This document shows, piece by piece, positions 19,901-28,191 of a stretch of DNA of 64,000 bases (its first letter is position 1; each line of letters starts with the position of its first letter). A model generated the notes under the pieces. It did not search any database. It had not been told where the DNA came from and was given only the letters and a program-made list of their open reading frames with translations. This stretch comes from Alloalcanivorax xenomutans (GTDB lineage Bacteria; Pseudomonadota; Gammaproteobacteria; Pseudomonadales; Alcanivoracaceae), in the NCBI RefSeq assembly GCF_900217905.1, contig NZ_OBMO01000003.1, positions 124,001-188,000 of the forward strand, in the 5' to 3' direction. Both the position numbers and the translations under genes were made by a program.

Positions 19901-20629
19901 GCCGATGGAAATCGGTCTGGCATGGCGCAGCGAATTATAGAAAGCCTCGGTGGTCTGCCCGGTAAGCGTACGGCCGGAGGCATCGGTAATGGTGCCGGAA
20001 ATCATTACCGGCAGATCGAGGCCTCGCTCGTAACAGTACTGATCCACCGCGAACACCGCGGCCTTGGCGTTCAAAGTATCGAAGATGGTTTCGATCAGAA
20101 TCAGATCCGAACCACCCTGGACCAGACCGTCCACGGCTTCCAGATACGCTTCCACCAAGGTGTCGAAGTTGACGTTGCGGTAGCTGGGGTCGTTCACATC
20201 CGGGCTGATACTGGCGGTGCGGTTGGTGGGGCCAAGAACCCCGGCGACGAACCGCGGCCGTTCCGGCGTGGCCACCGCGTCGGCGGCGCGACGGGCCACC
20301 TCGGCGGAGGCCTTGTTCAATTCATGGGCCAGCGCCTGCATGTCGTAGTCCGCCATGGCGATGGCGGTACTGTTGAAAGAGTTGGTCTCGATGATATCAG
20401 CGCCGGCTTCCAGGTAGGCGCGATGCAACGCCTCGATTTTTTCCGGCTGAGTAATGGACAGAAGGTCGTTATTGCCCTTCAGATCGCAGTGCCAGTCCGC
20501 GTACTGAGCGCCCCGGTAGTCTTCTTCGCTGAGCTTGAGGCGCTGGATCATGGTGCCCATGCCCCCGTCCAGGATGACGATGCGATCCTGCAGAAGAGAG
20601 GCGAGCTGCGCGCGGCGTTGGTTGGACAT
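16928..20629 (-). CDS. metH: Cobalamin-dependent methionine synthase MetH
   Basis: MetH transfers a methyl group from 5-methyltetrahydrofolate to homocysteine through cobalamin. At 1233 residues it is full length. In order: the homocysteine domain with zinc cysteines (GLNCALG and [11 protein letters not shown]), the pterin-binding domain ([14 protein letters not shown]...DINMDEGML), the cobalamin cap and Rossmann domains with the B12 lower-ligand motif DVHDIGKN, and the AdoMet reactivation domain at the C-terminus ([12 protein letters not shown]). The start ATG has GGAG upstream. It is monocistronic and has its own promoter; no cobalamin riboswitch fits in its short leader. Confidence 0.98.
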   Translation of the reverse strand: MSNQRRAQLASLLQDRIVILDGGMGTMIQRLKLSEEDYRGAQYADWHCDLKGNNDLLSITQPEKIEALHRAYLEAGADIIETNSFNSTAIAMADYDMQALAHELNKASAEVARRAADAVATPERPRFVAGVLGPTNRTASISPDVNDPSYRNVNFDTLVEAYLEAVDGLVQGGSDLILIETIFDTLNAKAAVFAVDQYCYERGLDLPVMISGTITDASGRTLTGQTTEAFYNSLRHARPISIGLNCALGPMELRPYIEELSRISEFHVSAHPNAGLPNEMGEYDLDPDTMAKEIRGWAQKGFLNIIGGCCGTTPEHIAAMAAAVRDCAPRALPAIPVQCRLSGLEPCSIAPDSLFVNVGERTNVTGSKRFLRLIKEGDYDTALDVARDQVENGAQIIDINMDEGMLDSLECMVRFLNLVASEPEISKVPIMIDSSKWEVIEAGLKCIQGKGVVNSISLKEGEEAFLNQARLIRRYGAATVVMAFDEDGQAETREQKVAICSRAYKLLTEEVGFPPEDIIFDPNIFAIATGIEEHNNYAVDFIEAVAEIKRTLPHALISGGVSNVSFSFRGNNPVREAIHAVFLYHAIQNGMDMGIVNPSQLAIYADIPAELRDAVEDVVLNRREDGTERLLDLAEKYRDSGDKETKKEDQEWRSWPVEKRLEHALVKGITDHVESDTEEARLRAERPLHVIEGPLMDGMNVVGDLFGAGKMFLPQVVKSARVMKKAVAYLLPFMEKEKEEMGTQDESNGRILMATVKGDVHDIGKNIVGVVLQCNGYEVIDLGVMVPCDKILETARAEKVDIIGLSGLITPSLDEMVHVASEMERLEMDLPLMIGGATTSRIHTAVKIDPNYRHAVVHVADASRAVGVVSRLLSDTQKDGYVEETKATYQELRERRKQQQVDRSLVSIDKARQHRFQPDWSNYTPPEPKIKGLKVFDDYPLEELVERIDWTPFFRSWELAGRFPRILEDEVVGEEATRLYQDARAMLDRLLKEKWLTARGVIGFWPAQSDMDDIQLFRQPGDAEPFMTLHHLRQQLDREKNDKPDYCLSDFIAPKDSGKQDWLGGFAVTTGIGIDEHVARFEADHDDYSAIMLKALADRLAEAFAERLHERVRKEFWGYAADETLDNDALISEQYRGIRPAPGYPACPDHTEKALLWELLEPEKNAGMTLTDHYAMFPAAAVSGWYFSHPEAKYFGTGKLGKDQMDDYAARKGMSRKEIEKMVPHLLGYIDED

Positions 20630-20658
20630 GAACTGCTCCGTTGAGTGACCGGGGGCGC

Positions 20659-20687
20659 ATTATAGCGGCTGGGACGGTGTTGCCCAA
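20659..20687 (-). promoter_or_regulatory. Predicted sigma-70 promoter of metH
   Basis: On the minus strand there is a perfect -10 hexamer TATAAT (20664-20659) and a TTGGGC -35 (20687-20682) with 17 bases between. Transcription would start near 20652, leaving a leader of only about 20 bases before the metH ATG. The spacing and position support it; there is no experimental evidence. Confidence 0.65.
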
Positions 20688-20908
20688 CGCACCCGAGTGC
20701 CCGCTATACTGAGCGCCGTTGCCATGATCTTACTCATGGTGCTTTCGGCGAGAGCCGGATTGTGACCGGTTGATAGCCATATTGTAAAAAAAACCGCCAA
20801 TGCACTGTATACGGTGGGGCAGGCGCGCGCGTTTGCGCATAATGCGCCCTTTTACCGTCAATGGCCCCGGAACGGGCTTTGAATCATCAACATAGCGTAG
20901 GAGGCATG

Positions 20909-21685
20909 ATGCGCAAACAATGCTTGGTCCTGGCATGCGCCCTGGCGGCGGGGCCAACCCTGAGTCACGCCCAGGAGTCGGAAGAAGCCGCCAAACCGCG
21001 TGGCTGGGACATCGAACTGGAAGGCTCGTACCTTCTGAAGTCCGGCAACACCCGCTCCCAGAACCTCGCCGCCGCGGCAAATCTGACCCACGATGGCCGG
21101 GTGTGGCGCCATACCGGCAAAATGGAAGCGGTCAATGAGATGTCTCGCAATGACGACACCCGCGAGGATGAGCGCACCGCCGAACGCTATTACGGTTCCT
21201 ACAAGCTGGATCGCAAGTTCGGAGACCTTGGCCGGAACTACATCTTCAATATCGTGACCTACGATAAAGATAACTTCTCCGGCTACCATTACCAGGCCAG
21301 CTATGCCATTGGTCTTGGCCGCCGTTTCCTGGATACGGAAACCCACACTCTGGACCTGGAAGCCGGTCCCGGTTACCGCGTGGACTGCCTCGATCCCTCT
21401 GATTCCTACACCAGCTGCGAGGATACCGAGGAGAGTCTGATCGGCCGTTTCGCCGCCAAATACGAGTGGAAGATCTCCGAAACCGCTTCCTTCAAGGAAG
21501 ATTTCACCACCGAAGTGGGCGATGAGAACACCGTGGTGCGGGCGGAAACCTCGCTGACGTCCAAGATCAACGATCATTTCTCGCTACGGCTCAGCCATCT
21601 GCTGAAGCGTAACTCCAAGGTGCCGGATGACGGCAGCCACCGCAGCGACCAGGAAACCCGGGTCTCCGTGGTCTACACTTTCTGA
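20909..21685 (+). CDS. DUF481 (YdiY-like) outer-membrane protein
   Basis: A signal peptide (MRKQCLVLACALAAGPTLSHA) is followed by a beta-strand-rich sequence with alternating hydrophobic residues and an aromatic C-terminus (VVYTF), typical of the DUF481 family of outer-membrane beta-barrels, sometimes called salt-induced or YdiY-like proteins. Two adjacent ATGs (20906 and 20909) follow AGGAGG; 20909 gives better spacing. The mature protein has about 235 residues. The gene is alone, between metH (divergent) and a strong terminator. Its biological role is not known to me. Confidence 0.83.
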   Translation: MRKQCLVLACALAAGPTLSHAQESEEAAKPRGWDIELEGSYLLKSGNTRSQNLAAAANLTHDGRVWRHTGKMEAVNEMSRNDDTREDERTAERYYGSYKLDRKFGDLGRNYIFNIVTYDKDNFSGYHYQASYAIGLGRRFLDTETHTLDLEAGPGYRVDCLDPSDSYTSCEDTEESLIGRFAAKYEWKISETASFKEDFTTEVGDENTVVRAETSLTSKINDHFSLRLSHLLKRNSKVPDDGSHRSDQETRVSVVYTF

Positions 21686-21692
21686 TCGACAT

Positions 21693-21724
21693 AAAAAAAG
21701 CCGGCCCGAGGGCCGGCTTTTTTT
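21693..21724. terminator. Bidirectional rho-independent terminator
   Basis: A near-perfect hairpin, AGCCGGCC / GGCCGGCT with a four-base loop, is flanked by A7 on the left and T7 on the right. It can stop transcription from the DUF481 gene (+) and from the tRNA-Pro gene (-). Confidence 0.9.
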
Positions 21725-21727
21725 ATT

Positions 21728-21804
21728 TGGTCGGAGTAGCAGGATTCGAACCTGCGACCCCTACGTCCCGAACGTAGTGCTCTACCAGGCTGAGCTATAC
21801 TCCG
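21728..21804 (-). tRNA. tRNA-Pro (anticodon CGG)
   Basis: The minus strand folds as a 77-base tRNA: acceptor 5' arm CGGAGTA, D-arm AGCTCAGCCTGGTAGAGC, anticodon stem CTACG/CGTAG around the loop TTCGGGA with anticodon CGG (reads CCG), T-loop GGTTCGAATCC, and an encoded 3' CCA (complement of TGG at 21728-21730). It closely resembles the E. coli tRNA-Pro(CGG). Confidence 0.97.
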
Positions 21805-21936
21805 AATGTGGGGGCGTATTCTAGCAGCGAATTTTCAGAATGCTACTGTTTTGCAACGGGAATTTATCCGGTTGTCCATATTCTGCTCAATTCCCCGTAC
21901 AATGCGCCTTCCCAGCCCTGCCTGATAGCGGTTTTG

Positions 21937-23061
21937 ATGCCCGAATTACCTGAACAACTGGACGATCTGTGCCTGCGACGCTGGCCCCGCCGGCGCGATG
22001 AGCGCCTGCAAGCCTGGGACGCGGCGGACCGGTATTTGCTCAAGACCTTGCAAGAGCAGGGGGCGGGGCCGGCCACACTGGTGGTAAACGACCAATGCGG
22101 CGCCTTGTGGTTGACGGCGCTGCGGCGTGGCCCTGCATGCAGCCACGGTGATTCCTGGCTGGCCTGGCGCGCGGCGGTGGCCAACGCCACCGACAACGCC
22201 ATGACATTACCGGAAGCCGGCTGGTCGTGGCCTTGGCAAGAGCCTTCGATCCGGCCTGACCAGGTACTGATGCGGGTTCCCAAGGAATTGTCGCTGCTGC
22301 AGGCGCAACTGGCCTGGCTGGCGCGGATTCTTCCGGAAGGCACACCGGTCTGGCTTGCCGGGATGGACAAGCACCTGCCGCCGAACCTGGTGCCTTTGAT
22401 GGAGACTTATCTGGGCAATGGCCGGGCGGAGTTGGGCTGGAAAAAGGCGCGCCGATTCTCGGCTGTTGCCCCGGGCAAGACCCTTGAGCCGGCACCGGAA
22501 GCGGCGTTGGTCAGCGTGCCGGAGCGTGGCTGGAAACTGCATACCGGCGCCGGCGTCTTCGGGCGCCAGCATCTGGATATCGGCGCGCGCTTCCTGCTGG
22601 ACCATCTGCCCCGGCAGGTGGAAGGGGAGATCGCGGATCTGGGGTGCGGTAATGGCGTGCTGGGCCTGACGCTGGCGGCGGACAATCCCCGGGCCCGGGT
22701 GACGTTCTGCGATGAGTCCTTTCTCGCGGTGGAAAGCGCACGTCGTAACGCGGCCCTTTATATTCCCGACCCAGACCGTTGCCGATTCCATCTCGGCAAC
22801 GGTCTGGACGGCCTGGAGCAACGGTTTGACCTGATTGTGCTGAACCCGCCGTTCCACCGGGGCCATGCCGTCGACGATCGGGTGGCGTTGACGCTGTTTC
22901 GTCATGCCCGGCGGCATTTGGCGGATGCAGGGGCGTTGTGGGTAGTGGCGAATCGGCATTTGCCTTATCGCCCGCCGTTGCGGCGGGCATTCGCTCAAGT
23001 GGATGTGGTGGACGGCAACGCCAAATTCATCATCTACCGGTGTCAGAGCTCGATGTCGTAA
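21937..23061 (+). CDS. rlmG: 23S rRNA (guanine-1835-N2)-methyltransferase RlmG
   Basis: RlmG methylates G1835 of 23S rRNA using SAM. The 374 residues carry a degenerate N-terminal methyltransferase half beginning with the RlmG motif LQAWDAADRYLL, and a catalytic C-terminal half with motif I (ADLGCGNGVLGL) and motif IV NPPFHRGHAVDD; the Gly/His after NPPFH favours RlmG over RsmC. The conserved ANRHL near the C-terminus also fits. The ATG at 21937 matches the family start; the open frame upstream reaches back toward the tRNA but is not family sequence. Its 3' end overlaps mtnC on the other strand by 19 bases. Confidence 0.93.
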   Translation: MPELPEQLDDLCLRRWPRRRDERLQAWDAADRYLLKTLQEQGAGPATLVVNDQCGALWLTALRRGPACSHGDSWLAWRAAVANATDNAMTLPEAGWSWPWQEPSIRPDQVLMRVPKELSLLQAQLAWLARILPEGTPVWLAGMDKHLPPNLVPLMETYLGNGRAELGWKKARRFSAVAPGKTLEPAPEAALVSVPERGWKLHTGAGVFGRQHLDIGARFLLDHLPRQVEGEIADLGCGNGVLGLTLAADNPRARVTFCDESFLAVESARRNAALYIPDPDRCRFHLGNGLDGLEQRFDLIVLNPPFHRGHAVDDRVALTLFRHARRHLADAGALWVVANRHLPYRPPLRRAFAQVDVVDGNAKFIIYRCQSSMS

Positions 23062-23720
23062 AAGGTTTCGGCGCGGGCATGCGGGGAGTTCCACAGAACC
23101 TTCTCGCGGTCCAGCAAGGTGGTGTTCAAGCCGGCCTCCCGCGCCGCGTCCAGTTCCGCTTCCACGTCGGAGAGAAACAACACCCGCTCAGGAGCCACGC
23201 CGATGTCGGCGGTGATACCCCGGTAGCTGTCGGCGTCTTTCTTGCCGCCGCTGGTGGTGTCGTAATAGCCGCTGAACAACGGTGTCAGGTCACCGGCCAC
23301 ACTGTGACCGAAGAACAACTTCTGGGCTGCAATGGAGCCGGACGAATACACGTACAGCTTCAACCCCCGGGCCTGCCACTGCCGGAGCCGTTCCACCGCG
23401 TCGGAATACATGTGGGCCTGGTAGTCGCCGTTCTCATAGCCCGTTTGCCAGATCATGCCCTGCAACGTTTTCAGAGATGTGATCTTGCGATCCTCGGCAA
23501 TCCAGCCCCGGAACAAGGCCGCGGCTTGCTCCGGTGACGCCAGCGGCTGGCCGCTCTCCGCACGGGCCTGGGCCACGCATTCCGCCACGGCGGGCCGCTC
23601 CCAATGCGTCCGCAGGAAAGCCTCCATTTCCCGGTCCGCATAGGGAAACAGCACCTCCTTGACGAAGGAGATGCTGCTGGTGGTGCCTTCGATGTCGGTG
23701 AGAATGACCTCGATCGCCAT
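23043..23720 (-). CDS. mtnC: Enolase-phosphatase MtnC (methionine salvage)
   Basis: MtnC is a HAD-family enzyme that enolises and dephosphorylates 2,3-diketo-5-methylthiopentyl-1-phosphate to the acireductone. The 225 residues begin MAIEVILTDIEGTTSSISFV, the characteristic HAD motif I of this family, and contain the motif II Ser/Thr (YVYSSGS) and the motif III/IV region (ADIGVAPERVLFLSDVEAEL). It is the last gene of the mtnA-B-D-C operon, four bases after mtnD. Confidence 0.97.
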   Translation of the reverse strand: MAIEVILTDIEGTTSSISFVKEVLFPYADREMEAFLRTHWERPAVAECVAQARAESGQPLASPEQAAALFRGWIAEDRKITSLKTLQGMIWQTGYENGDYQAHMYSDAVERLRQWQARGLKLYVYSSGSIAAQKLFFGHSVAGDLTPLFSGYYDTTSGGKKDADSYRGITADIGVAPERVLFLSDVEAELDAAREAGLNTTLLDREKVLWNSPHARAETFYDIEL

Positions 23721-23724
23721 CGTC

Positions 23725-24270
23725 TCAGTTCTCCAGGCGGCTGAACCGGCCGGCGATATCGCTGCCAGTGAAGTTGGCCACCCAGCCTTCCGGATTATTG
23801 AACAACCGGATGGCCACGAAATGCGGATTCGGGCCCATGTCGAACCAGTGCGCGGTATTGGCTGGCACGGAGATCAGGTCGCCTTTGGTGCACAACACTT
23901 CATAAACCTGATCCTCGATGTGCAAGGTAAACAGCCCCTGACCCTCGACGAAGAAGCGAACCTCGTCTTCCGAGTGGCGGTGCTCGTCCAGGAACTTTTC
24001 CCGGAACGCCGCTTTGTCCGGATGATCCGGTTGCATGCTGACCACGTCCACCGTCTGGTAGCCTTCCTCGCGCTTCAGGCGGTCGATGTCCTCGGCATAG
24101 GCTTCCAGCACTTCTTCCTGGGATGGGCTGGCCGTCAACGGCTTGGTTGCCTCCCATTGTTCATAACGGATCCCGACCTTGGCCAGTTCCACCGCCATGG
24201 CGGCTTTGCTATCCACCACCAGTTGCGGATTATCCGGCTCACCGTCGCGGAAAATTTTCAGATTACTCAT
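23725..24270 (-). CDS. mtnD: Acireductone dioxygenase MtnD
   Basis: A 181-residue cupin metalloenzyme that oxidises the acireductone to the keto acid precursor of methionine (Fe form), or off-pathway with Ni. The metal ligands are visible in HRHSEDEVRFFVEG (two His and Glu) and VPANTAHWFDMG (third His). The start MSNLKIF at 24270 follows a suitable ribosome site (GAGGATCACC region); the frame open further upstream crosses the intergenic repeat and is not used. Confidence 0.96.
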   Translation of the reverse strand: MSNLKIFRDGEPDNPQLVVDSKAAMAVELAKVGIRYEQWEATKPLTASPSQEEVLEAYAEDIDRLKREEGYQTVDVVSMQPDHPDKAAFREKFLDEHRHSEDEVRFFVEGQGLFTLHIEDQVYEVLCTKGDLISVPANTAHWFDMGPNPHFVAIRLFNNPEGWVANFTGSDIAGRFSRLEN

Positions 24271-24284
24271 GGGGTGATCCTCGT

Positions 24285-24320
24285 TAAGAGCCTGTTCACG
24301 ATCTTTACGCCGGTGGGGCG
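24285..24320. repeat. Intergenic copy of a dispersed repeat (half of the 44112-44172 palindrome)
   Basis: Between mtnB and mtnD, AGAGCCTGTTCACGATC followed by TTTACGCC matches one arm of the long palindrome at 44112-44172 (AGAGCCTGTTTATAGTC then TTTACGCC), with four differences over the 25-base core. The matching right arm is missing here. It lies inside the mtn operon, in the only sizeable gap (53 bases). Confidence 0.6.
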
Positions 24321-24323
24321 GGG

Positions 24324-24953
24324 TCAACCCAGCCGGCGACGATCCAGTTCAATGGCCAGCAGCGTTTCCAACGCTTCCAACTGGCGGTAACAAGTGGCCA
24401 TATCCGCGGCCCATGTGTACAGACCATGGCCGCGAATCAGGTAAGCATGGCGGGCAAGGCCCTGGTCCATGGCCTGATCCACGCGTGCCGACAGCCCGGC
24501 GATATCCTGCGTATTGTCGAACACGGGCAAGGTGACCCGGGTATCGTGGGTGGTGATGCCCTCCAGCGCTTTCAACAGCTCATACCCTTCCAGGGTAAGG
24601 TGATCCGCCGGCCAATGCATGGTCAACACGGTGGACGCATGGCTGTGGGTATGCAGCACCGCGCCGACCTGGTCATAACGCTGGTAGAGCTGGGTATGCA
24701 AGAGGGTTTCCGCCGAGGGCTTGCCATCACCCACCGGGCGGCCCCGCAAATCCACCACCATGATATCGGTTTCCTCCAGCAGCCCCTTGTCCTTGCCAGA
24801 ACAGGTAATGGCGGCGTGTCCGGCGTTCAACCGTATTGAGTAATTGCTGCTGGTGGCGGGGGACCAGCCGTGTTGATACAGACGGTGGCCAGTGGCCGCC
24901 AGGGTGCGGGCGGCTTCACGAAAAGCGGAGATGGAGTAGGGGCGCTGGCTCAT
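24324..24953 (-). CDS. mtnB: Methylthioribulose-1-phosphate dehydratase MtnB
   Basis: MtnB dehydrates 5-methylthioribulose-1-phosphate to the diketo phosphate. The 209 residues show the class II aldolase fold signature: SSNYSIRL near the N-terminus, zinc-binding HTHSH, a conserved GKDKG, and a third His in RGHGLYTW. The mtnB start overlaps the mtnA stop by four bases, so the two are coupled. Confidence 0.96.
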   Translation of the reverse strand: MSQRPYSISAFREAARTLAATGHRLYQHGWSPATSSNYSIRLNAGHAAITCSGKDKGLLEETDIMVVDLRGRPVGDGKPSAETLLHTQLYQRYDQVGAVLHTHSHASTVLTMHWPADHLTLEGYELLKALEGITTHDTRVTLPVFDNTQDIAGLSARVDQAMDQGLARHAYLIRGHGLYTWAADMATCYRQLEALETLLAIELDRRRLG

Positions 24954-25987
24954 GAGGCACTCCGGGCAAAATACGCCGCCATGGCGGTTGGGTCGGGGGA
25001 CGGGATAACCCCGTTTTCGGTAACGATGGCGCTGATCAAGGCGGCCGGCGTCACATCAAAGGCGGGGTTATAGACCGGGCAGTCCGCCGGGGCGCAGGGC
25101 CGCCCCGCTACCTGCCGGACTTCCTCCGCAGGGCGTTGCTCGATGACGATACCGGAACCGTCCTGCATCGCCGCGTCCAGAGTGGAATCCGGCGCCGCGA
25201 CAATAAAGGGGATGCCATGGTGACGGGCCAGCACGGCCAGGGAATAGGTGCCGATCTTATTGGCGGTATCGCCGTTGGCGGCGATACGGTCGGCGCCGAC
25301 GATCACCACATCCACCTCGCCCTGGGCCATCAGCATGGCGGCGCAACTGTCCGCCACCAGGGTGACGGGAATGCCGTCCTGCATCAGTTCCCAACTGGTC
25401 AGACGAGCCCCTTGCAGCCAGGGGCGGGTCTCGCCGGCATATACCGACCTCAATTGGCCTGCTTCCCAGGCGGAACGGATGATGCCAAGGGCTGTGCCGT
25501 GGCCACCGGTGGCCAGAGCGCCGGTGTTGCAGTGGGTATAAACCCGGGCCTCCGGGGGTAGCAGAGACAGACCGGCCTCACCGAGACGCCGGTTGGCGGC
25601 CAGATCGTCCCGGTGCAGGCGCTCGGCCTGCTCACTCAGGTGCCGGGCGAGAGCCGCGCCGCTGAGATCGCCGGCGGCCTCACGCATCCGGTCCAGCGCC
25701 CAGAACAAATTCACCGCGGTGGGGCGGCTCTCGGCGAGCACCTCGAAGGCCGGCGCCAGCGCCGCCAGGGACGCTTGGTCGCCAAGCCGCTGGGCTTCCA
25801 GCGCCAGGCCATAGCCGGCGGTGATGCCGATGGCGGGCGCCCCGCGCACTACCATCTCGCGGATGGCATGAGCGGCTTCCCGCGCGTTGGTGATGCGCAG
25901 CCAGATAGTGTCGGCGGGCAGGGCGCGCTGATCGAGCAGATCAAGTGCGGTGTCGTGCCAGCGGATCGCGAGACTCGCCAGGGCCAT
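24950..25987 (-). CDS. mtnA: Methylthioribose-1-phosphate isomerase MtnA
   Basis: MtnA isomerises methylthioribose-1-phosphate to the ribulose form, the first step here after MTA phosphorolysis. The 345 residues contain RGAPAIG, the catalytic Cys in THCNTGALAT and the catalytic Asp in GADRIAANGDTANKIGTY. The ATG at 25987 with GGAG upstream is preferred to an adjacent TTG. No mtnP, mtnK or mtnE lies in the window, so the pathway must be completed elsewhere. Confidence 0.96.
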   Translation of the reverse strand: MALASLAIRWHDTALDLLDQRALPADTIWLRITNAREAAHAIREMVVRGAPAIGITAGYGLALEAQRLGDQASLAALAPAFEVLAESRPTAVNLFWALDRMREAAGDLSGAALARHLSEQAERLHRDDLAANRRLGEAGLSLLPPEARVYTHCNTGALATGGHGTALGIIRSAWEAGQLRSVYAGETRPWLQGARLTSWELMQDGIPVTLVADSCAAMLMAQGEVDVVIVGADRIAANGDTANKIGTYSLAVLARHHGIPFIVAAPDSTLDAAMQDGSGIVIEQRPAEEVRQVAGRPCAPADCPVYNPAFDVTPAALISAIVTENGVIPSPDPTAMAAYFARSAS

Positions 25988-26104
25988 CAATGTCTCCGTG
26001 AAAGTAGCGAAAGCGTCACCCGGTCCGGGCCGGGGCGGTTATTCTACAACAGCCATCCGTTACGGAGGCATCTCTTGGGAAGGCCTCTTTTATGGAGGCC
26101 TCGT

Positions 26105-26530
26105 TCACGGAGGATAGTGCAGCGGTTCCCGCCGCCGGCGACGACGAATCCAGTTGACCGCCCGGAACACACTGTGTTGACGGATAATGGCCCTTTCCAG
26201 ACGGTATTTGCCCGGAAAAGTGCTGACCATGACCGCGATCAGCATGGTCAAAAGGCCTTGTCCGGGCAGAACCAGCATCAGCAGACCCGCCACCAACAAC
26301 ACCACCGCAAGAGCATTGCGCAACGCCCACAACACCCAATGCCCCGGGTGCCGATAGTGAGTGGGGCGCCGCTCGGCGGTGAAATAATCCGCCGGCATGC
26401 GAATCACCAGCCATGGAATGGCCAGGGTGGAAATGACCGCCATCAGCAGCCCGATCAAGGTGAGAGTGGGGAACCACGGTTCCAGGGTTTGTCCCAGTTG
26501 ATGCAGCCAGGGGGGCAGGCTCAGCGTCAC
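26105..26530 (-). CDS. PGPGW-family inner-membrane protein
   Basis: I choose a GTG start at 26530 because GAGGAG lies nine bases upstream and the resulting N-terminus (MTLSLPPWLHQL) resembles relatives; an in-frame ATG further upstream would add a proline-rich, non-conserved leader. The 141 residues have two to three membrane segments (about 20-43, 70-95) with IRMPADYF between them and a PGPGW-like turn (LPGQGLLTML), then a basic C-terminus. Function unknown. Confidence 0.68.
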   Translation of the reverse strand: MTLSLPPWLHQLGQTLEPWFPTLTLIGLLMAVISTLAIPWLVIRMPADYFTAERRPTHYRHPGHWVLWALRNALAVVLLVAGLLMLVLPGQGLLTMLIAVMVSTFPGKYRLERAIIRQHSVFRAVNWIRRRRRREPLHYPP

Positions 26531-26887
26531 TGCTTGGCTCTCCTCAAATTGTCCTTGCATGGCCTTGGCGTCTGGCACCATCGCCCGAGCATCGCCAGAC
26601 GGGGCGGGTTGGACGTCTGGCCGGTTGAACCGGTATGTTGCGCTTCGCATGGGGGGTGCCGTGCCGCCTCAAGGACCGGCCCATGACGAGTGAGCCGCCG
26701 GCCATGGGACAAGATCGGCGACCCACCCGGCGCAATATGAGACCGGCGATGATGATTTGCAATGCGCCGTCGTACAGCCCATGCGCCGCCGTATAACATG
26801 GGACCGTCGGAACGGCCAACCGTGCCGCCGTGGCGGTCCGGTGAGTCGAAAGTAAGCAACGAAGACAGGTGAACCAGGAGAACCTTT
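26531..26887. other. Intergenic region without a supported gene
   Basis: This stretch lies between the divergent PGPGW gene and the DUF2489 gene. Reading frames across it on both strands give proline/arginine-rich translations with no family resemblance. I see a short GC-rich inverted repeat (GTGCCGCCGTGGCGG area near 26820-26840) and a good ribosome site (AGGAG) for the DUF2489 gene at its right edge, but no convincing promoter. Confidence 0.5.
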
Positions 26888-27361
26888 ATGGGGATGGCCG
26901 CGCAATTGGCCCTGGCAATCGGGATCGGTCTGCTGATCGGTGTGCTGTTGGGCCTGCTGATCTGGCGCTGGATGTCACGGCGCCGTGAGGCCACCCTTGA
27001 GCGGCATCGCCACGCCCAGGTGCTGGAAAGCCTGGAGGTGCTCAGCCGCGCTTATATGCAAGGTCAGGTGGATGCCGGTGAAGCCAGTCTGAGGATGGCG
27101 GCGCTATTGGACTGTTTGCCAGCGCGGGTCGCGCCGAAAGTGGATCTGGCGGCGATCCACCAGTTGGCCAGCGACTGCGAGAACTTTCACCGGGGCGATG
27201 CGCGCAAGGCGCTGACCCCGGCTCAACGTAACCGGGAGGATCTTGATCGCCTGCGTCTGGAAGATGAGCAGGCGGAGGCGTTCATGCAGGCCACCGAGCG
27301 GCTTGCCGGTGTGCTGGTGCAATGGCGGCAACAACTTTGTCCGCGCCGGCGGACTGACTGA
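26888..27361 (+). CDS. DUF2489 family membrane-anchored protein
   Basis: The 157 residues start with one strong membrane anchor (about 5-27) followed by a basic stop-transfer (RRREATLERHRH) and a soluble helical domain (AYMQGQVDAGEASLRMAALLD). The pattern matches DUF2489 proteins known from pseudomonads, whose function is unknown. AGGAG seven bases before the ATG supports the start. Confidence 0.65.
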   Translation: MGMAAQLALAIGIGLLIGVLLGLLIWRWMSRRREATLERHRHAQVLESLEVLSRAYMQGQVDAGEASLRMAALLDCLPARVAPKVDLAAIHQLASDCENFHRGDARKALTPAQRNREDLDRLRLEDEQAEAFMQATERLAGVLVQWRQQLCPRRRTD

Positions 27362-27476
27362 AAAGACACTCGACTCAGGCGTCACGGCTGCGGGCGCCTT
27401 GTATACCATTGGGTATGATCGGCGCTTTCCATTGTTTGCAATCACCTTATCAGTCATTGGAAGCCGAGTTCAGATT

Positions 27477-28145
27477 ATGAGTGACACCTTGTACGTGGCC
27501 TTTCCCGCCAGCGAAACACTGTGCCAGCGTATCGATGCCTTTCTTGCCAAGATGCGGGATGACCCGTCTGGCAACCATGCCGCGGACTTGGATGGCATCA
27601 CCGATCCTTTCATCGACGAAGTCCTGCATACCTACTTCACCGGCCCGATCGAAGCGGTCAATGCGCGCGGCACCGCGGTGAACATGATCATGGGGGCCAT
27701 GAAGGTGATCCAGAAGGCCGCCCACGGACTGGCCGGCCGTTTGATGCGCAAAGCCAGTGTCGAGGAGCAACAGGCTCTGGCTCAACATTTCAGTTCCTTG
27801 CGGCTGGAGAAGGATGGCGGCGTCTTCGTCGGCTACCCGTTGCCAGCGGATCTGGCGGAGCGTGCCAATCAGGTTTTCGAATCCTTCGCCAACGGGGAAG
27901 GGGAGATGGCGCAGTTGGTGGAAGTGATGCACGGCATCACCGACGGAGCGATCGAAAACTATCTGGATAAGACTCTGGGCAGCCTGAAACTCGGCGCCAT
28001 CAACCGCGGCCTGGTGTCCACCGCCCGCGCCACCATCAACAAGGCTTCCGCATCCGCCGTGGACAAGGGGTTGCCCGCCATGGAACGCAGTCACCGCAAG
28101 CCGGTGGTGGCGTACTATCAGAGCCTGCTGCATCGATTCGGCTGA
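27477..28145 (+). CDS. Hypothetical soluble helical protein
   Basis: I do not recognise this 222-residue protein. The ATG at 27477 gives MSDTLYVAF; the frame open upstream has no family or coding support. The sequence is predominantly helical, without signal peptide or membrane segment, and has a hydrophobic-glycine stretch (NMIMGAMKVIQKAAHGLAG) and a C-terminal Ala/Ser/Lys-rich region. It stands alone between DUF2489 (same strand) and the convergent AlgP-like gene. Confidence 0.7.
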   Translation: MSDTLYVAFPASETLCQRIDAFLAKMRDDPSGNHAADLDGITDPFIDEVLHTYFTGPIEAVNARGTAVNMIMGAMKVIQKAAHGLAGRLMRKASVEEQQALAQHFSSLRLEKDGGVFVGYPLPADLAERANQVFESFANGEGEMAQLVEVMHGITDGAIENYLDKTLGSLKLGAINRGLVSTARATINKASASAVDKGLPAMERSHRKPVVAYYQSLLHRFG

Positions 28146-28191
28146 ACAGGCTCTAACCGCGCCGGCGGCATTACCGCCGACGCGGCTCGGC

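Noticed and set aside
18893-20644. 583-codon frame antisense to metH
   Set aside because: Shadow of metH; His/Gly/Val-rich, with no recognisable domain.
20630-20908. Cobalamin or SAM riboswitch in front of metH
   Set aside because: The predicted metH leader is about 20 bases, too short, and no B12-box or SAM motif was seen.
26060-26116. GGAGGC units as a tandem repeat or CRISPR
   Set aside because: Only three degenerate short units with irregular spacing; no spacer structure.
28150-28191. Hairpin between the 222-residue gene and the AlgP-like gene as terminator
   Set aside because: The GC-rich inverted repeat is imperfect and has no T-run on either side.
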